Notes: generated by a model not told the origin, from the letters alone. A DNA stretch of 26,050 nucleotides from CAZYWA01 sp964650975 [NCBI: uncultured bacterium] (GCA_964650975.1 CAZYWA010000035.1:1-26050), one strand, 5' to 3'. Positions 1-7,739 are shown, counted from the stretch's first letter. A program made the numbers and translations.

Positions 1-549
1 GTCTCCGTGTCGATGGCGCACACCATCGAGAAAGAAAAGTATCCAGATAACCCGCGCCCGTTCGAGCAGAAGATGACCCTTGACGACGGGGGCCATGCGA
101 TGGATCTCTACACCATCTGGTATCACGGCTCCACCATCACGCACATTGACGCGCTGTGCCATTATTCCTACCAGGGCAAAGTGTTCAACGGGTACGCCCG
201 CGAGAAATACATCAGCCAAGCGGGGTGTGGCGTCGATGGCGTGGAGAAGTACCGGATTCACGGACCGGAGCTCGCGTTCATCGACGTCGAAATGCCCCGC
301 ATGGACGGCCTCGACGTGATCCGGGAGATCCGTGCCAGCTTTCCCCTGGCGCGGTTGATTTCCATGTCGGGCGCGACCACCTCCAACGGGGTGAACGTCG
401 CGCAGGCTGCGCGCGAAGCCGGCGCGCTCGGGTTTCTGGCGAAACCCATCACCGTCGAGCGCTTGTTGACCGCGGCCGACGCGGGGTTGCGTGCACCGCC
501 TGGGGCTTTCATCACCCCGGCCGCCTTGGATACCAAGCCGACTCTTTGA
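1..549 (+). CDS. Chimeric partial frame: cyclase-family fragment joined to a truncated receiver (REC) domain
   Basis: The frame is open through the left edge, so the N-terminus is missing. The first ~80 residues match the metal-dependent cyclase/kynurenine-formamidase family (PF04199): HGSTITHIDALCH carries the His/Asp/His metal-ligand pattern and is followed by a GKVFNGY segment. In that family this should lead to an RGVLiDiPR stretch and ~200 further residues. Instead, near base 265 the sequence switches to the second half of a response-regulator receiver domain: FIDVEMPRMDGLDVIREIR contains the phospho-acceptor Asp and the following loop, SMSGA the conserved Ser/Thr switch position, and FLAKPIT the conserved Lys-Pro. 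The REC part lacks its beginning, including the acidic pair. Neither half is a complete domain, so function as either enzyme or regulator is doubtful. It could be a deletion fusion, a decayed region or an assembly join. The domain identities are clear; the status of the fusion is not. Confidence 0.6.
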   Translation, partial: VSVSMAHTIEKEKYPDNPRPFEQKMTLDDGGHAMDLYTIWYHGSTITHIDALCHYSYQGKVFNGYAREKYISQAGCGVDGVEKYRIHGPELAFIDVEMPRMDGLDVIREIRASFPLARLISMSGATTSNGVNVAQAAREAGALGFLAKPITVERLLTAADAGLRAPPGAFITPAALDTKPTL

Positions 550-719
550 TCGAGCGGCCGCCGGCACGGCCCGGTGCCTGGCATCGAGGGTGGCGTGCTC
601 GGACCCGGATTCGGGATCCTTGGATCCGTCGGGGGCCGGCACCGGTCTTGCGACCCTCGGTGCCTTCGGTGCTCAGCTGGGTGGCGCGCCGCTCGGCCGC
701 GGCGTCTGGGAGTGAACTC

Positions 720-1811
720 GTGTGGGAGCGCAGCGCGCAGGCGATCGACGGAGTCGCGAGCTTCTTGGGCAGGCTGCTGATTCGCAGCGGGGCGCCGGTG
801 GAAAATACCCTCGCCCAGCTCGACGCGTACCGGAATCGCACTCTCGGTGAGCTCTTTCCGTCGCCCGGCACCCTGCCGGACGTGACCGTCGAACGAAGCT
901 GGCAACTGGGCCCGCTCGAAAGCCTCCATCTGTCGTTCGACTCCGGCTACCAGCCGATATCGGTGGACTTTCGAGAGCGGTATCGCGAGGAGTACCGGTG
1001 CAACCGGCAGGTCTCGGTGCGCTGGATCCGGCACAAACGCGGCGGTCCGCGACCCACGCTGGTGTTTCTGCACAGCTGGATGCAACCCGACACCGCGCTC
1101 GAGGAGCTCACGCTGTTGCCGATCCTGGCAGGCCAGCTCGGCATGCACGTCGCGAGGCTCGATCTCCCTTATCACGGGCGCCGCAAGCCTCGCGGCTCGC
1201 GCTTCGGGGGCGAGTATTTCTGGACGGCCGATCTGGTGCGCACGGTCGAGGCGATCGGCCAGAGCGTCTGGGACGCACGCAACCTGATTTCGTGGCTGCT
1301 CGCCCGTGAGCCGGCGCCCGTGGGGATCATGGGGCTCAGCCTCGGCGGGATGATGACGCTTTACACCGCGTGCTTCGAGCCGAGGCTGGCCTTCGCGATC
1401 GGCGTGGCCGCGCACCTCGAGCTGGCGGGAGTTCTCGAAGACGCGTCGATCCTGAGGCGAATGCGGAGCGACCTTCGAACCCATGGGTGGAGCCCGGCCG
1501 ACGTGGAGTCGTACATGGCTCTGGTGGGAATCGCGGATCTCGAACCCGCGATTCCCATCGAACGCATTCTGCTGGTGGCGGGAAAATACGATCGACTGCT
1601 CAGCGCCGATCGGATCGCAACGCTCTGGAAGCGCTGGGGGAAGCCTCAAATCCACTGGTATCCAGCCGGGCATCTGGGAATTTTCACGCAATTCCCCGGC
1701 ACCATCGCGGTGATCCGCCGGTTTCTCCAAGGTTTGGCGCTCGATTCCTCTTCCTCGCGACCGCTTGGCGATCTCGCTACCGTTACGACGGCTCCCAACG
1801 CGCAAGCGTGA
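720..1811 (+). CDS. Alpha/beta hydrolase, ABHD18-like
   Basis: A 363-residue alpha/beta-hydrolase-fold protein of unknown substrate. The nucleophile elbow GLSLGG puts the catalytic Ser at residue 207. The acid is likely Asp291 in the GKYDRL segment and the His likely His318 in PAGHLG, in the expected order for this fold. FLHSWMQ (116-122) is the oxyanion-hole strand end and LDLPYHGRR a typical cap-proximal loop. The long N-terminal region before the core resembles ABHD18/PF09752 proteins. There is no signal peptide, so it is probably cytoplasmic. The frame is open well upstream, but GTG at 720 is preceded by GGGAG seven bases away, which decides the start. Possible activities are esterase, lipase or peptidase-like; nothing here discriminates among them. 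Confidence 0.85.
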   Translation: MWERSAQAIDGVASFLGRLLIRSGAPVENTLAQLDAYRNRTLGELFPSPGTLPDVTVERSWQLGPLESLHLSFDSGYQPISVDFRERYREEYRCNRQVSVRWIRHKRGGPRPTLVFLHSWMQPDTALEELTLLPILAGQLGMHVARLDLPYHGRRKPRGSRFGGEYFWTADLVRTVEAIGQSVWDARNLISWLLAREPAPVGIMGLSLGGMMTLYTACFEPRLAFAIGVAAHLELAGVLEDASILRRMRSDLRTHGWSPADVESYMALVGIADLEPAIPIERILLVAGKYDRLLSADRIATLWKRWGKPQIHWYPAGHLGIFTQFPGTIAVIRRFLQGLALDSSSSRPLGDLATVTTAPNAQA

Positions 1812-1994
1812 GGGATCACCTCACTCGGCGTTCTCCAAACGTCGTTTTGTGTCTCGCTCGTCTCCCGCCATACGAGATCGGGCACCTTCGAACCGCAGCG
1901 GTTCGATCGCCCGCGGCGGCACGGACCTTGCGGTCTTCCGGGGTCGCGCCCAGTCGAGCCAGCGGCTCGCCGGTGCAAAGGGGAGGTCGACGTC

Positions 1995-2165
1995 ATGAGT
2001 GGCATCACCGATCAGGCCAAGGGACGCGTGAAGGAAGCAGTCGGGGCTCTCACCGACGACAAGAAGCTCAAGGCCGAGGGGAAAGCCGATCAGGCGGTTG
2101 GAAAGGTGAAACAGGCCATCGAAAAGGCCGTCGACGCGGTCAAGGACAAGGCGCAGGGGCTCTGA
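1995..2165 (+). CDS. CsbD-like small stress-response protein
   Basis: A 56-residue soluble protein, very hydrophilic and rich in Lys, Ala, Gly and Asp. It begins MSGITDQAKGRVKEAVGAL and continues with the GKADQAVGKVKQ pattern typical of the CsbD family (PF05532). CsbD proteins are abundant general-stress proteins (sigma-B regulon in Bacillus; similar genes such as yjbJ in enterics) of unknown biochemical role. An excellent ribosome-binding site, GGAGG at 1982-1986 with eight bases to the ATG, supports the start and high expression. The following small membrane-protein genes are the usual company of CsbD in many genomes, suggesting a stress-inducible neighbourhood, although each gene seems to have its own leader here. 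Confidence 0.9.
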   Translation: MSGITDQAKGRVKEAVGALTDDKKLKAEGKADQAVGKVKQAIEKAVDAVKDKAQGL

Positions 2166-2763
2166 TCTGCAGGAGCCGGCACGCTGGTAGGCTCGCTCGT
2201 GTCGGTGCGACGTCTTGGTTCGCGCTGGGCGCGCTAGTGGCGGCGCCCTCCATCGGCCTCACCATTCCGATCACCGGCAAGTCTCTCGCGGACATTCTTT
2301 CGATGACCGCTGGCATCGCCCCAACTTTCGAAAAGGTGCGCGACAATTTCGCATCCGAGCCGCGAATTTTCGATGGTGCTGGTGTCGACCGCTCAAGCGG
2401 CGGAGTTGGGCGAGAGTCCGCAGTCCGCCCTGATCCAGAAGCTGCCCAGCTGTCATCCCCAGATCGCCGCGCTGCTCGCCAGCACGTCGAGAGAGGCTCC
2501 TGGGCGGAGCGTTACGACAGATCGAAAGCCGCCTGGGAGTGGTTCGAGTGGAACCGATGAGCGAGCCTCGGCGCAACTTCTACAAGAACCACGTCTCTCG
2601 CTTGCAAGCAAACGACGCCTTGCGGAGAGGGCCTCCGCTACGAGCCGCGTCGTCGCCCGTCGCGATACGCATCGCACGAGCTCTAAACGCGGCATCCGCA
2701 TTGCAGTTACACGTGCTCGGTAGGAAAGCGGGCGAACGCCCGCGTCAGCCGTAGGAGGATTCC
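2166..2763. other. Gene-poor stretch of ~600 bases, possible decayed coding remnants
   Basis: No gene can be supported. Overlapping open frames exist on both strands but none has a family signature and a good ribosome-binding site. One plus-strand frame around 2230-2350 reads as a plausible hydrophobic-then-helical protein segment (ending APTFEKVRDNFASEPRI) and then runs into low-complexity Arg-rich translation. A second frame beginning near 2373 reads MVLVSTAQAAELGES, like the end of a signal peptide. Together they could be pieces of a frameshifted exported protein. This is weak and offered only as a description. Confidence 0.3.
2728..2743 (+). promoter_or_regulatory. Leader hairpin just upstream of a strong ribosome-binding site
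   Basis: GCGGGC-GAAC-GCCCGC forms a six-base-pair G+C stem with a GAAC loop, ending ten bases before the AGGAGG (2753-2758) of the next small membrane-protein gene. No U-tract follows, so it is not a standard terminator. It would shape the 5' leader of that mRNA. Role unknown. Confidence 0.45.
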
Positions 2764-2913
2764 ATGCTGTGGACCATCGCCGTTGTCCTGATCGTTCTCT
2801 GGATCCTGGGATTGGTGAGCAGCTACACGATGGGCGGCTTCATCCACATTCTGTTGGTGGTCGCCATCATCATCGTGCTGCTCAACGTCGTCCAGGGTCG
2901 AAGGGCCATCTAA
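2764..2913 (+). CDS. Lmo0937-family tiny membrane protein
   Basis: A 49-residue protein made of two membrane segments: IAVVLIVLWILGLVSSYTMG, then a glycine turn and IHILLVVAIIIVLLNVVQG, ending in a short basic tail (RRAI). The length, the central GGFIHILLV motif and the layout match the lmo0937-type small membrane proteins found beside CsbD and other stress genes in many bacteria. Function is unknown. Translation starts at an ATG five bases after a perfect AGGAGG, so strong expression is likely. It is followed after 24 bases by another small membrane-protein gene. Confidence 0.85.
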   Translation: MLWTIAVVLIVLWILGLVSSYTMGGFIHILLVVAIIIVLLNVVQGRRAI

Positions 2914-2937
2914 CGAGGGCATCCGAGGTCGAGGCCA

Positions 2938-3159
2938 GTGAACAAGAACACGTTGTTCGCCGTCATTCTCATCGTCCTGGGCGTCGTGGCCTTTGCATAC
3001 CAAGGCATCAACTACACGACACGCGAAAAGGCCATCGACCTCGGACCGATTCAAGTGACCACCGAGAAGACCAGGACGATCCCCTTGCCACCGATCGTGG
3101 GTGGGATCGCCATGGCCGGCGGCATCGCGTTGCTGGTCGTCGCGGGGAAGAGGGCATGA
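2938..3159 (+). CDS. Small two-helix membrane protein (DUF3185-like)
   Basis: A 73-residue protein with an N-terminal membrane segment (LFAVILIVLGVVAFAYQGI), a polar 25-residue segment (YTTREKAIDLGPIQVTTEKT), a PLPPIVGG turn and a second membrane segment ending in GKRA. The layout resembles conserved hypothetical proteins that often lie beside lmo0937 and CsbD genes; assignment to DUF3185 is tentative. The start is GTG, preceded by a GAGG-rich stretch (GAGGTCGAGG). It is probably co-transcribed with the preceding tiny membrane-protein gene and ends 25 bases before the convergent lipoprotein gene. No enzymatic motif is visible. Confidence 0.7.
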   Translation: MNKNTLFAVILIVLGVVAFAYQGINYTTREKAIDLGPIQVTTEKTRTIPLPPIVGGIAMAGGIALLVVAGKRA

Positions 3160-3184
3160 GCGGAACCGGATCGAGATCGGCGGC

Positions 3185-3664
3185 TCAGCGGTCTGACGGC
3201 GCGTGGGGGTCCTCGGCCTCACCGGACGTCCAGTGCAACGTGACCTCCTTCTTGCCGAACTCCAGCGCCGCGTGCTCGTCGTTCCCCATGTAGATGTCGA
3301 TCCGGTGGTGCCAACGGGGGTCCATCTTGTCCGCGACTTCCCACTCTCCAGGCAGACCGTCGATGCGTACGTGGGTGCCTTTTCGAAGGCCCAGCTCGTA
3401 AAGGTCCTCCGAAACCCCGATCACTCGCATGCCTGGCTGCAGGTGGACGCCGAGGGCCGTCGTCTTCGGAGTTCCATCGGTCTGATCTCGCAGCGAGTTG
3501 TAGGCGGTCGCGGTAACCCGGGCTGTCTGCTCGAGTCCGGACGGCTCCGCGGACGGCGCGGGCAACGTCGCGTGCTGTGTACAGCCAGCGAGCAAGGCCG
3601 AGGCGGCGAGCAAACCAGCCCGCCGAGTCGCGACACGGAATGGCTGTATCGGGCTATGGCTCAT
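3185..3664 (-). CDS. 3D-domain (double-psi beta-barrel) lipoprotein
   Basis: A 159-residue lipoprotein. An N-terminal signal with TRR and a hydrophobic core ends in the lipobox LLAGC, with the modified Cys at residue 28. After a Pro/Ser-rich linker comes a 3D domain (PF06725, a double-psi barrel related to MltA/RlpA peptidoglycan-active proteins): it begins VTATAYNS, and the signature Asp residues lie in EVADKMDP and RIDIYMGNDEHAALEFGKK. Related domains act on or bind peptidoglycan, so an envelope role is likely. The reading frame extends 32 codons further upstream, but the ATG used here has AGGAGG-like GGAGGT seven bases before it and gives a proper signal peptide. Confidence 0.85.
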   Translation of the reverse strand: MSHSPIQPFRVATRRAGLLAASALLAGCTQHATLPAPSAEPSGLEQTARVTATAYNSLRDQTDGTPKTTALGVHLQPGMRVIGVSEDLYELGLRKGTHVRIDGLPGEWEVADKMDPRWHHRIDIYMGNDEHAALEFGKKEVTLHWTSGEAEDPHAPSDR

Positions 3665-4139
3665 CGCGACCACCTCCATCGGAGTTTCTGGCGGGTCGAA
3701 ACTTCCGCAGAAGCAAGCCTCCGTCGGTGGCACTGAAAGCCGACGGACTCGCGGCGGCATCGGGCGCGAGCTTTCGGTGACGCAAGACTCTGCTCGCCTT
3801 CACGTGTTTCCGGGCTGGCGACGACGGGTTTTCGCTCTCGCTTGCGAGGTATCCAGCTTGTCCAACGCCGACGCTGGCCGGTGAGCTCCTCGGATCGCTC
3901 GAGGAGATCGGTGCCGACACCGTGATCGGCTAGCTCGCCGGCCTGTGGGCCGCGACGGATTGTAAGACCGCCAGAGACCGCGGCCTGCTTTACACGGGTG
4001 GCGCGTAGGGGACGACGAGCCGCAGGGCGAGGATCGCGCTCCTTTTCCGCGCGGAACCCGTAGAGCCTCGACTGGGCCGCACACCCGTCCGACGCGGCGC
4101 GCCAATTGCAGCCAGGTCGAGCTTTCGTCGCGAGGATTC
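3665..4139. other. Divergent spacer between lipoprotein and GGDEF genes
   Basis: This 475-base region must hold the promoters for both divergent genes, but no convincing -35/-10 pair stands out. Short open stretches, for example a frame near 3857-3932 reading AGELLGSLEEIGADTVIG before a stop, look protein-like yet lack any start signal or family match and may be remnants. No strong hairpins seen. Confidence 0.35.
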
Positions 4140-4937
4140 ATGTCGAAAGGCCCGGATACCACCTCGAGCGACCCGGCCTCGCAGCGTATGACATCGGCCA
4201 TGGACTCGTCCGCTCCCGCGCCTGGCTCGCCGGGCCCCGCCGACGCGTATCCGGCGAGGGAGGGGGGGGCCGATCGTCCCGTCGCGCTCGTGGAGCCTCA
4301 TCCGCTCACCCGCGACGTCATCACCGGGCTGAGCGACCCCGATCGTCGTGCGGTGTTCGAGCAGCTCTTCGCGCTCGTGACCCGGACCCAGCACGAGTTG
4401 GCGGACCACAAGACACGGATCGATCAGCTCGAGGAGCTATCGACCCTGGACGAGCTGACAGGGATCGCGAATGCACGTGGGCTGCACGAGTTCCTGCGCC
4501 GGACCCTGGCCGCGGCGGATCGGCACGGTGAAGGTGGCGTCCTCGTCTACCTCGACGTCGACGATCTCAAGGTGGTCAACGACCGCTTCGGTCACGATGC
4601 GGGCGACACCGTGCTCCGGCGGGTCGCGGAGGTGCTTGCGGCTCACACGCGAGCGTCCGACTTCGTGGCGCGGTTGCACGGCGACGAGTTCGCGATCGTG
4701 CTGACGCGAACCGATCCCGAGCACGCCGCCGAGCTCGTCCCGGCGATCCAGCGGCGGATCGGCAGCGCTTCGATCCTCCACGGTGGGCAGGCGATCGAGG
4801 TCCGAGTGAGCGCGGGTCTCGCGAGCTACGCGGCACGAGCCGATGCGGCCGACCTGCTGAGGCGCGCCGACCTGGCGATGTACCTGCAGAAGCGCATCCG
4901 CAAGAGCGGCGCCCGACCGCTGCACTCGTTGCGTTGA
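4140..4937 (+). CDS. GGDEF-domain protein (putative diguanylate cyclase, HGDEF variant)
   Basis: A 265-residue soluble protein. Residues 1-50 are Pro/Ala/Ser-rich and probably disordered. Residues ~66-100 form an alpha-helical, coiled-coil-like linker (RTQHELADHKTRIDQLEEL), and ~102-258 form a GGDEF domain that would make cyclic di-GMP from GTP. The metal/substrate segments YLDVDDLKVVND and FGHDAGD are intact. The signature loop reads HGDEF (180-184) instead of GGDEF; variation at the first Gly is tolerated in some active cyclases. The product-inhibition I-site RxxD is present as RASD at 171-174, exactly five residues before the loop. There is no recognised sensor domain or membrane segment. 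GAGGA lies only three bases before the ATG, so a later start (an in-frame Met within the disordered tail) is possible. Confidence 0.88.
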   Translation: MSKGPDTTSSDPASQRMTSAMDSSAPAPGSPGPADAYPAREGGADRPVALVEPHPLTRDVITGLSDPDRRAVFEQLFALVTRTQHELADHKTRIDQLEELSTLDELTGIANARGLHEFLRRTLAAADRHGEGGVLVYLDVDDLKVVNDRFGHDAGDTVLRRVAEVLAAHTRASDFVARLHGDEFAIVLTRTDPEHAAELVPAIQRRIGSASILHGGQAIEVRVSAGLASYAARADAADLLRRADLAMYLQKRIRKSGARPLHSLR

Positions 4938-5362
4938 GCCGTTCCGCGATTCAACGGATGTAACAACGGGGCTTCATGGAATGATATGGCGCGATATCAG
5001 CGAATGCGCCAGATCGATATCGAAGCAGGTCACAATCTGATGTCACCGCGAGCACGCCGGTGCTCGTCTTGGCCCATTTCCGCCGCGAAAATAGCGATAC
5101 AGGGCGCCGAAACGGCCGCTCGGATCTCGTAGGACACGCTGCCGAGGAAGCGGGCGTCCCGGGACCAGAATGCAAATCCTTCGACCGCCGCCCCGAGCTG
5201 CACGGTCCGTGTAAGAAGCGGCATACCCGACCAAAGACCGACGGGGCGGGCACGACCTTGCCGACCGGAACCCTTGCGATCCCCGATGCCACTGGCATCG
5301 GTTTGTCGCGGCGGCACATGCATTGCTCCGATTCTAGAAGAGCCGTGTTGGAGGAGATCGCC
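4938..5362. other. Gene-poor spacer upstream of the oxidoreductase operon
   Basis: 425 bases without a supportable gene. It contains a 10-base palindrome TCGATATCGA (5014-5023), a stem CGAGCAC-GCCG-GTGCTCG at about 5048-5065 and a terminator-like hairpin at 5283-5301. A minus-strand frame of fewer than 100 codons (5030 to ~5320) is open but has no recognisable family or ribosome-binding site. Confidence 0.4.
5283..5301 (+). terminator. Terminator-like hairpin
   Basis: A perfect eight-base-pair stem CCGATGCC-ACT-GGCATCGG followed by TTTG. The stem is strong but the T-run is only three bases. If it terminates, it would insulate the operon that starts at 5363 from upstream transcription. Confidence 0.4.
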
Positions 5363-5815
5363 GTGAGTGTCCGCATCGAGCGTTATCACGTCGGAATCCA
5401 TCGCGAGCTCCACTACCTCGAGCCCCACGCCGATGCCCGCGGCTTGTTCGCGCGGCACCTGTATCTCGATGCGAGCTCGACACAGCCGGGCAGGTTCCGG
5501 CACTTCGCGATCTACTTCTACGAGGGCGGCGGGCCCCACAAGATCGGTTACCAGAAGCCACAGACCGGGCTGGTCGTCGCGTTCCTGCCCGTGCACGACT
5601 TCGAGCCGATGTACCAGGTGCTGCGCCACGAGAAGCCCGTCTACGTTCACTGGTCGGCGGACGCCCACGACAAGCTCATCTGGATCCAGCTCGGCACCTG
5701 GCAAATACCGCCGGGTGATACGTTCGAGCCGGTACCGCATCCACCGGCGCGAAAGGCGGACGTCGCGAAGGTGAAGGTCCGGAAGCCCCGTCGCCGGCCC
5801 GCACGCTCGCGGTAG
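5363..5815 (+). CDS. Conserved-looking hypothetical protein with basic C-terminal tail
   Basis: A 150-residue soluble protein that I do not recognise. The body (residues 1-125) has an alternating pattern suggesting a mostly beta fold, with aromatic-rich strands (HFAIYFYEGGG, VYVHWSADAHDKLIWIQLG). The last ~25 residues are strongly basic (KVKVRKPRRRPARSR) and could bind nucleic acid or membrane phosphate. No catalytic motif, signal peptide or membrane segment is visible. The frame is open 300 bases further upstream, but GTG at this position follows GAGGAG (5351-5356) with six bases of spacing, which strongly favours it. It precedes the VTT/oxidoreductase genes on the same strand with an 81-base gap that contains a hairpin. 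Confidence 0.7.
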   Translation: MSVRIERYHVGIHRELHYLEPHADARGLFARHLYLDASSTQPGRFRHFAIYFYEGGGPHKIGYQKPQTGLVVAFLPVHDFEPMYQVLRHEKPVYVHWSADAHDKLIWIQLGTWQIPPGDTFEPVPHPPARKADVAKVKVRKPRRRPARSR

Positions 5816-5840
5816 CGCGAGTAGCCGGCGCGCTTCGTCT

Positions 5841-5862
5841 CGGGATCTTGTGCAAGATCCCG
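5841..5862 (+). promoter_or_regulatory. Perfect inverted repeat in an operon spacer
   Basis: CGGGATCTT-GTGC-AAGATCCCG is a nine-base-pair stem with a four-base loop (the loop-closing bases can extend it). It lies between the hypothetical gene and the VTT membrane-protein gene. No T-run follows, so it is more likely an mRNA processing/stability hairpin, a partial terminator or a dyad operator than a strong terminator. Confidence 0.45.
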
Positions 5863-5896
5863 ATCCCACCGGAGTCGACCTGGACTCGAGCCCCGC

Positions 5897-6637
5897 ATGC
5901 ACGAGTGGCTGCGCAAGTACTGGAGCTGGCTCGCCGCGGCGCTCGCCGTCGTTGGGCTCTCGGTAGCAGGATCCTTCCTCCCGCTCGCCCAGTGGATCCA
6001 GGCGCTCAGCCGCTGGGTGGCGACGCTCGGGCCGTTCGGGGTCGTGATCTTCGCGCTCTTCTACGCGCTCGCGACGGTGCTCTTCGTCCCCGGATCCATG
6101 CTGACCATCGCCGCGGGGCTGATCTTCGGAGTCGGAGTGGGCATGCTCGCGGCCTGGAGCGGCGCGGTGCTCGGGTCGTCGCTGGCGTTTCTCGTGGGTC
6201 GCTTCGTCCTGCGATCCACGGTCGAGGCGAAGATGGCGGGCAACGAGAGGTTCCGGGCGATCGACGAGGCGATCGGAAGGGAAGGCTGGAAGATCGTCGG
6301 CCTGTTGCGGCTCAGTCCGCTCATTCCGTTCAACTTCAGCAATTATTTCTACGGTGTCACCAAGGTCGGCTTCTGGCCGTACGTGCTGGTGAGCGCGGGC
6401 GGCATGTTCCCCGGCACGTTGCTTTACGTGTATCTGGGCGCGGCCGGAAAAGCCGGGCTCGGCGGCGTGGCCGGGCAGCACGGCGCGCTCGAATATTCTT
6501 TCTTCGCGGTCGGCCTGCTCGCGACGATCGGGGCCACGGTCTGGGCGAGTCGAATGGCGCGCCAGGCGCTCGCGAGGTCCCGGGCCATCGAGGACGATGC
6601 GAACCCGCGCGGTCACGGTCACCGTGCAGCCGGATGA
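5897..6637 (+). CDS. VTT-domain (DedA/TVP38/TMEM64) membrane protein
   Basis: A 246-residue integral inner-membrane protein with about six hydrophobic segments. The VTT domain (PF09335, formerly SNARE-associated) covers roughly residues 60-190. It contains FVPGSMLTIAAGLIFG near the first re-entrant loop and the hallmark LLRLSPLIPFNFSNYFYG in the second, followed by GMFPGTLLYVYLG. DedA-superfamily proteins have been linked to lipid-carrier flipping and membrane homeostasis. The C-terminus is hydrophilic. It stands first of four tightly spaced genes; the next start lies 11 bases after its stop. VTT domains occur naturally fused to MerA-like oxidoreductases of the type encoded three genes downstream, which supports a shared function. 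The ribosome-binding site is weak. Confidence 0.92.
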   Translation: MHEWLRKYWSWLAAALAVVGLSVAGSFLPLAQWIQALSRWVATLGPFGVVIFALFYALATVLFVPGSMLTIAAGLIFGVGVGMLAAWSGAVLGSSLAFLVGRFVLRSTVEAKMAGNERFRAIDEAIGREGWKIVGLLRLSPLIPFNFSNYFYGVTKVGFWPYVLVSAGGMFPGTLLYVYLGAAGKAGLGGVAGQHGALEYSFFAVGLLATIGATVWASRMARQALARSRAIEDDANPRGHGHRAAG

Positions 6638-6647
6638 GTGCCGCGCC

Positions 6648-7739
6648 ATGCAACGAGCCGTCTTGGTCGGCGCGGGACACGCCCATCTCTACACGCTGAA
6701 ACGGGCGGAGCAATTCGTCCGGCGCGGCTTCGAGATCGTCCTCGTCGCGCCCGATGTGTTCTGGTACTCCGGCCTCGCGACGGGAGTGCTGGGTGGCATT
6801 TACGAGCCGGCACTCGATCGAGTCGATACCGGCCGCTGGATCGAGCGCGCCGGCGGGCGATGGTTACAGGACAGCGCAACGGCTCTGGACCCCGCCGACC
6901 ATTGCGTGGAGCTCGCGAGCGGCGGGCGGCTCCGCTACGACGTTTTGTCGCTCGACGTCGGCAGCGAGGTTGCGTCGATCCCGGGATCCGGCGAACGGGT
7001 CGTGAACATCAAGCCGCTCGCGAACCTGGCTCGGTTGCGGGGCGCGATCGAGGGAGCCACCGGGCCGATCCGGGTGGTCGTGGCGGGAGCCGGACCGTCG
7101 GGCTGCGAGATCGCCGCCAACGTCCGGGCATTGATGGGCCGGCGCGGTCTCCGCGGGGAGGTCACCCTGCTGTGCGCGGGAGCCGAGCCGTTGCCTCACG
7201 CCCGCGCCACGGTGCGGGCGAAACTGGCGGCATTTCTTCGAGGAGTCGGGGTCGAGATCAGAGCTCATGCGCCCGTCGCGTCGGTGGCTGGCAACCGCCT
7301 CCTCATCCGGAATGGCGGCGAGATTCCATTCGACTTCGCCGTCAACGCAACCGGCCTCGAGCCGCCGCCCATCTTGCGCCGATCCGGAATGCCGGTCGAC
7401 ACCGAAGGCGCGCTCGTGGTGAACCATTTTCTGCAGTCCACGGGTAGCGAGAGCGTCTTCGGCGGCGGCGACTGCGTGACGATGCAGCGGCGACCGCTCG
7501 ACAAAGTCGGGGTCTACGCGATTCGTCAGGCGCCGGTGCTGTTCCGCAATCTCATCGCGTTCTTGGCCGGAAAACCTCTGACGACCTTCCGTCCCCAGAA
7601 ACGCTATCTCTTGATCCTCAACTTGGGCGACGGCTCTGGTCTCGCGACCTGGGGTGGTTGGCACTGGCGGAGCCGGTGGGCCTTCCGCTGGAAGAACCAT
7701 CTGGATCGCCGGTTTCTGGCGAAGTACCGGATCGCGTGA
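6648..7739 (+). CDS. FAD-dependent NDH-2-like pyridine nucleotide oxidoreductase
   Basis: A 363-residue flavoprotein. The N-terminal dinucleotide-binding motif VLVGAGHAHLYTLKRAEQF resembles the 'GGHAHL' flavoproteins related to type II NADH dehydrogenases and to the oxidoreductase domain fused to some SelD proteins. A second Rossmann motif, VVAGAGPSGCEIAANVRAL, binds NAD(P)H. FGGGDCV near residue 280 is the FAD-contacting GD motif. There is no CxxxxC redox disulfide, so electrons probably pass from NAD(P)H to a quinone or other small acceptor. The frame opens earlier, overlapping the previous gene, but the Rossmann strand starts right at this ATG. Its stop overlaps the GTG of the next gene, indicating translational coupling. 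The electron acceptor is unknown. Confidence 0.88.
   Translation: MQRAVLVGAGHAHLYTLKRAEQFVRRGFEIVLVAPDVFWYSGLATGVLGGIYEPALDRVDTGRWIERAGGRWLQDSATALDPADHCVELASGGRLRYDVLSLDVGSEVASIPGSGERVVNIKPLANLARLRGAIEGATGPIRVVVAGAGPSGCEIAANVRALMGRRGLRGEVTLLCAGAEPLPHARATVRAKLAAFLRGVGVEIRAHAPVASVAGNRLLIRNGGEIPFDFAVNATGLEPPPILRRSGMPVDTEGALVVNHFLQSTGSESVFGGGDCVTMQRRPLDKVGVYAIRQAPVLFRNLIAFLAGKPLTTFRPQKRYLLILNLGDGSGLATWGGWHWRSRWAFRWKNHLDRRFLAKYRIA

Noticed and set aside
614-630. Two GGATCC words separated by TT in the spacer near 616-629
   Set aside because: Too short and common in GC-rich DNA to call a regulatory site.
258-1805. Long minus-strand open frame (over 500 codons) antisense to the alpha/beta hydrolase
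   Set aside because: Arg/Pro/Ala/His-rich translation with no family motif, a typical mirror frame of a high-GC gene.
5030-6649. Minus-strand open frame antisense to the VTT and hypothetical genes, including a short protein-like end near 5030-5320
   Set aside because: Most of it mirrors real genes. The end segment has no ribosome-binding site or recognised family, so no gene is called.
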